A stretch of DNA of 64,000 bases, from NCBI RefSeq assembly GCF_040643635.1, contig NZ_JBEYUS010000006.1:62001-126000 (forward strand), read 5' to 3'. The translations under genes and the position numbers were made by a program. Source of the DNA: Saccharopolyspora_C sp040643635. Its GTDB lineage: Bacteria; Actinomycetota; Actinomycetes; Mycobacteriales; Pseudonocardiaceae. Positions 63,001 to 64,000 of this stretch are shown in pieces; the stretch's first letter is position 1; every line of letters begins with the position of its first letter. The notes beneath the pieces were generated by a model that did not search any database, had not been told where the DNA came from, and was given only the letters and a program-made list of their open reading frames with translations.

Positions 63001-64000
63001 GCCACCGAGGGCGGACGGCCCGGCGCACCGAACCGACTCACCCGCACCGCACCACTCCGGTGCCGCGGATTCCCACCGCACCGGTGGCACCACCGACACC
63101 GGTCCCGCGAACGGGCCGGACGCGTCGCCGCGCGCCGCGGACGGGCCGGAGACCCGCGGCCCGCACCGCCCCGACTCCCCGCCGTCGGCGCAGGACCGGC
63201 CGCACACCGGTAGCCCGGAGCGGCCGCGCGCGGACGGCCCCGACCCCACCCGCGCCGAAGGCGCCGCACGCCCGGACGGCCCTGCTCGCCCCGAGTCCCC
63301 GGCGCACGACGCCACCGAACCGCGCCCGGACCGCCCGCACGAGGCCCCCGAGCCGCACGACGGCCCGAACCGGCAGCACGACCCCGACCAGCGCCCGCAC
63401 GACGCCGACTCGCCGCCCGACCGGGACGCCGAACCGGGCACTCCCGAACGGCAGCACCAGCTGGACCAGGCGGAGTCGACTCGCGAGCACACGCCCGGCG
63501 GCTCCTCCTACCACCACGACCCGGGCATGCGGGACCTCGCGCAGCGCGTCCCGGACGACGGCGTCCACCACACGGTGGACGTGCACGCGCTGCCGGACGG
63601 CCGGATCCGCGTCGGTGATCACGCGTTCAGCGCGCAGGAGTTCGCGGACGTCCTGCGCCGCGACCCGAACTGGGACGGAAAGCCGCTGCGCCTGCTGTCC
63701 TGCGACGCGGGTACCAGCGGCCTCGCCCGGGACTTGGCCCACGAGCTGGGCGTGCCCGTCACGGCTCCCCGCGGTCTCGCCTGGACGGACGGCAACGGCC
63801 GCGTCTTCGCCTCCGACCTGGGCCCCGACGGCCGCCCCGGCTGGCCCCCGAACGGCGGCTGGGACACCCACCACCCCGACGGCACCCACACCCCCGCCGG
63901 AACCGACGGCTTCCACCCCTCCCGGAACGGCGACGACCCCGGCCCGGCCCCGGACGACGCGGAGAGCCGGGGGCGCCGACGCTCCGGGAGCGACGACTTC
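60047..64000 (+). CDS. Giant WXG-headed polymorphic toxin, right end cut by the window
   Basis: At least 1318 residues are visible and no stop is reached. Order: a WXG-like helical head (about 1-105), hydrophobic segments (about 107-185), and an Ala/Gly glycine-zipper stretch (about 225-280). A Ser/Gly/Asp low-complexity part follows (about 350-690, with 10-residue repeats), then a Pro/Asp/His/Arg-rich stalk (to about 1140) and a compact domain at about 1150-1275. That domain has His1192 (GDHAFSAQEF) and Cys1219 (LRLLSCDAG), a pattern like clan-CD (CHAT/caspase-like) proteases. Such proteins leave by type VII secretion and carry a variable toxin at the C-terminus, here outside the window. The ATG at 60047 is behind GGGGAG. 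Confidence 0.85.
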   Translation, partial: MSLEMPDEVKWLLPIVVGQSWPEGDEDALRRLADAWRAAGDGVGGVTTDANGGATQSLSGMEGQTHDAFEQLWQDIGNGGEAALPKIQEACEQLAQGCDDAALDVEHTKLTIIASLIALAIQIAAMIASAAFSFGASTAGIPIAQGITRTVVMQIFKQLVLSIAKNVAIEVATSVAIEAAVQGVQIASGERKGLDGGKFKDAAISGAISGTVGGVFEGVGNVAARKAAGAVGDAAGDAAGTAAGAAGRAAGDAAGDAAGSAASAAGRAAGDAAGAAGESAAKSVGAEAVKGAATGAAQGAIGSAAEQLITEGEIDWSDVGTGAMSGGAMGAGMGAGGAALSNHFDAPDVPDTSGAGDSGDGTGASSSSSSASGGSDGGGSDGGGSDRSESGSGTGDSDSAADGGSGGSRSSIEDMLSGDSGAGSGDSSGAASSGSSGGSDSGASGGSDSGARGDGGQSGSGGGEPRSGADSGSDGGSARSGDADGGSTRSGDADSGSARTAESDSGSTRSTDTDTGSTRTGDTDSGSTRSGDTDGGSTRSGEADSGSARSADSDASSGRAADSGSGATRAAESEGGSTRTTEAEGGATRAADSDGGTSRGPDSDGGRAPGSDGGATRSGDADGSSARSTDSDAGAQRAAAADGGSTRSPDADGGSARTSDADGPATRSTGSTGAHSDADGGSTRSADSAGSPRGDDGGSARAAAPDGSGASARADSAGSGAGSPSGSSGSADAGSHGDGAGSSSAAGAGGGLGGGGAASPGGGDSAHRGQPGGNGPAGTASASNVDAPARPAEPAVAPAAPGTPARGDQGGAAGGAMSGAPAGGAPAGGASAGGSSAGSGGSRPGAGGGWTGTSGTPGAAGRPIGGDSPRPGGPRGERAPAARGAAEAPAAPPSGGRHTRSSEVPDQRSAAAPHSPARPDGPPVRSHPDGPANPARPDGPQRADGPAGEASARPGAPSAGGPRHSGDPRHWGDPAAPPRTDGPAAPPRADGPAHRTDSPAPHHSGAADSHRTGGTTDTGPANGPDASPRAADGPETRGPHRPDSPPSAQDRPHTGSPERPRADGPDPTRAEGAARPDGPARPESPAHDATEPRPDRPHEAPEPHDGPNRQHDPDQRPHDADSPPDRDAEPGTPERQHQLDQAESTREHTPGGSSYHHDPGMRDLAQRVPDDGVHHTVDVHALPDGRIRVGDHAFSAQEFADVLRRDPNWDGKPLRLLSCDAGTSGLARDLAHELGVPVTAPRGLAWTDGNGRVFASDLGPDGRPGWPPNGGWDTHHPDGTHTPAGTDGFHPSRNGDDPGPAPDDAESRGRRRSGSDDF
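61469..62110 (+). repeat. 30-bp tandem repeat coding 10-residue GSTRSGDADG units
   Basis: At least thirteen in-frame units of the form GGSTRSGDAD with Ser/Ala/Asp/Glu changes run from residue 475, then fade into irregular copies. They make a long, flexible, alternating basic and acidic linker in the giant secreted protein. Confidence 0.88.

Overview
The window reads as chromosomal DNA of a high-GC actinobacterium, most likely a Pseudonocardiaceae genus of the Saccharopolyspora type. The evidence is very GC-rich codon use, many GTG starts, several apparently leaderless promoters, a pair of DUF397 proteins, and a gene order that follows the mycobacterial rpmA-rplU-rne-ndk-DUF4233-folC-valS ... 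clpX-clpP2-clpP1-tig-tRNA ... nei2-rpiB region. The genus is an inference; no rRNA gene is present.

Core backbone, mostly minus strand. Ribosomal proteins L27 (start only) and L21 lie at 1-344. RNase E is at 4394-7660 and its usual neighbour, a DUF2344 protein, at 7832-8665. The partner B12-binding radical SAM protein is at 12567-14528, followed by ndk (14838), DUF4233-folC (17655-19465) and valS (20373-23009). The proteolysis and folding block clpX, clpP2-clpP1, tig occupies 33876-38552, then tRNA-Pro and tRNA-Gly (39167-39438), and nei2 and rpiB (56370-58037).

Accessory genes are spliced into this backbone. They include a membrane protein plus glycosyltransferase pair, a blasticidin-S-deaminase-like/ASCH fusion, a secreted subtilase, an AraC regulator with an aldo-keto reductase, an alcohol dehydrogenase, a VapBC pair with a decayed VapB relative, and DUF397 genes with a regulator fragment. 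Further on are a YdeP/FdhF-type molybdoenzyme and fdhD, an Mrr-like restriction enzyme, a LigD phosphoesterase with a broken polymerase domain, and an orphan HsdR-N protein.

A catabolic island lies at 39964-51442. A minus-strand operon (IclR, CoA-transferase, CitE-like lyase, cyclase, MmgE/PrpD, MFS transporter, second MmgE/PrpD, Asp/Glu-hydantoin racemase) is divergent from a flavoprotein dehydrogenase and a hydantoinase. Together they look like import, ring opening and CoA-dependent cleavage of an unidentified cyclic amide or ureide/dicarboxylate. Two inverted repeats in its promoters are candidate IclR sites.

The right end (59129 to the edge) is a type VII secretion-type polymorphic toxin locus: a YbaB/EspL-like protein, a small WXG100-like protein, and a giant protein that runs off the window. 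The giant protein has a WXG-like head, a glycine-zipper membrane region, 10-residue Ser/Gly/Asp repeats, a Pro/Asp/His-rich stalk and a compact His/Cys domain. Its toxin tip is beyond the window. The intergenic DNA also holds a recurring sequence-conserved hairpin (four copies), several degenerate tandem repeats, and a 180-bp repeat beside tRNA-Gly.
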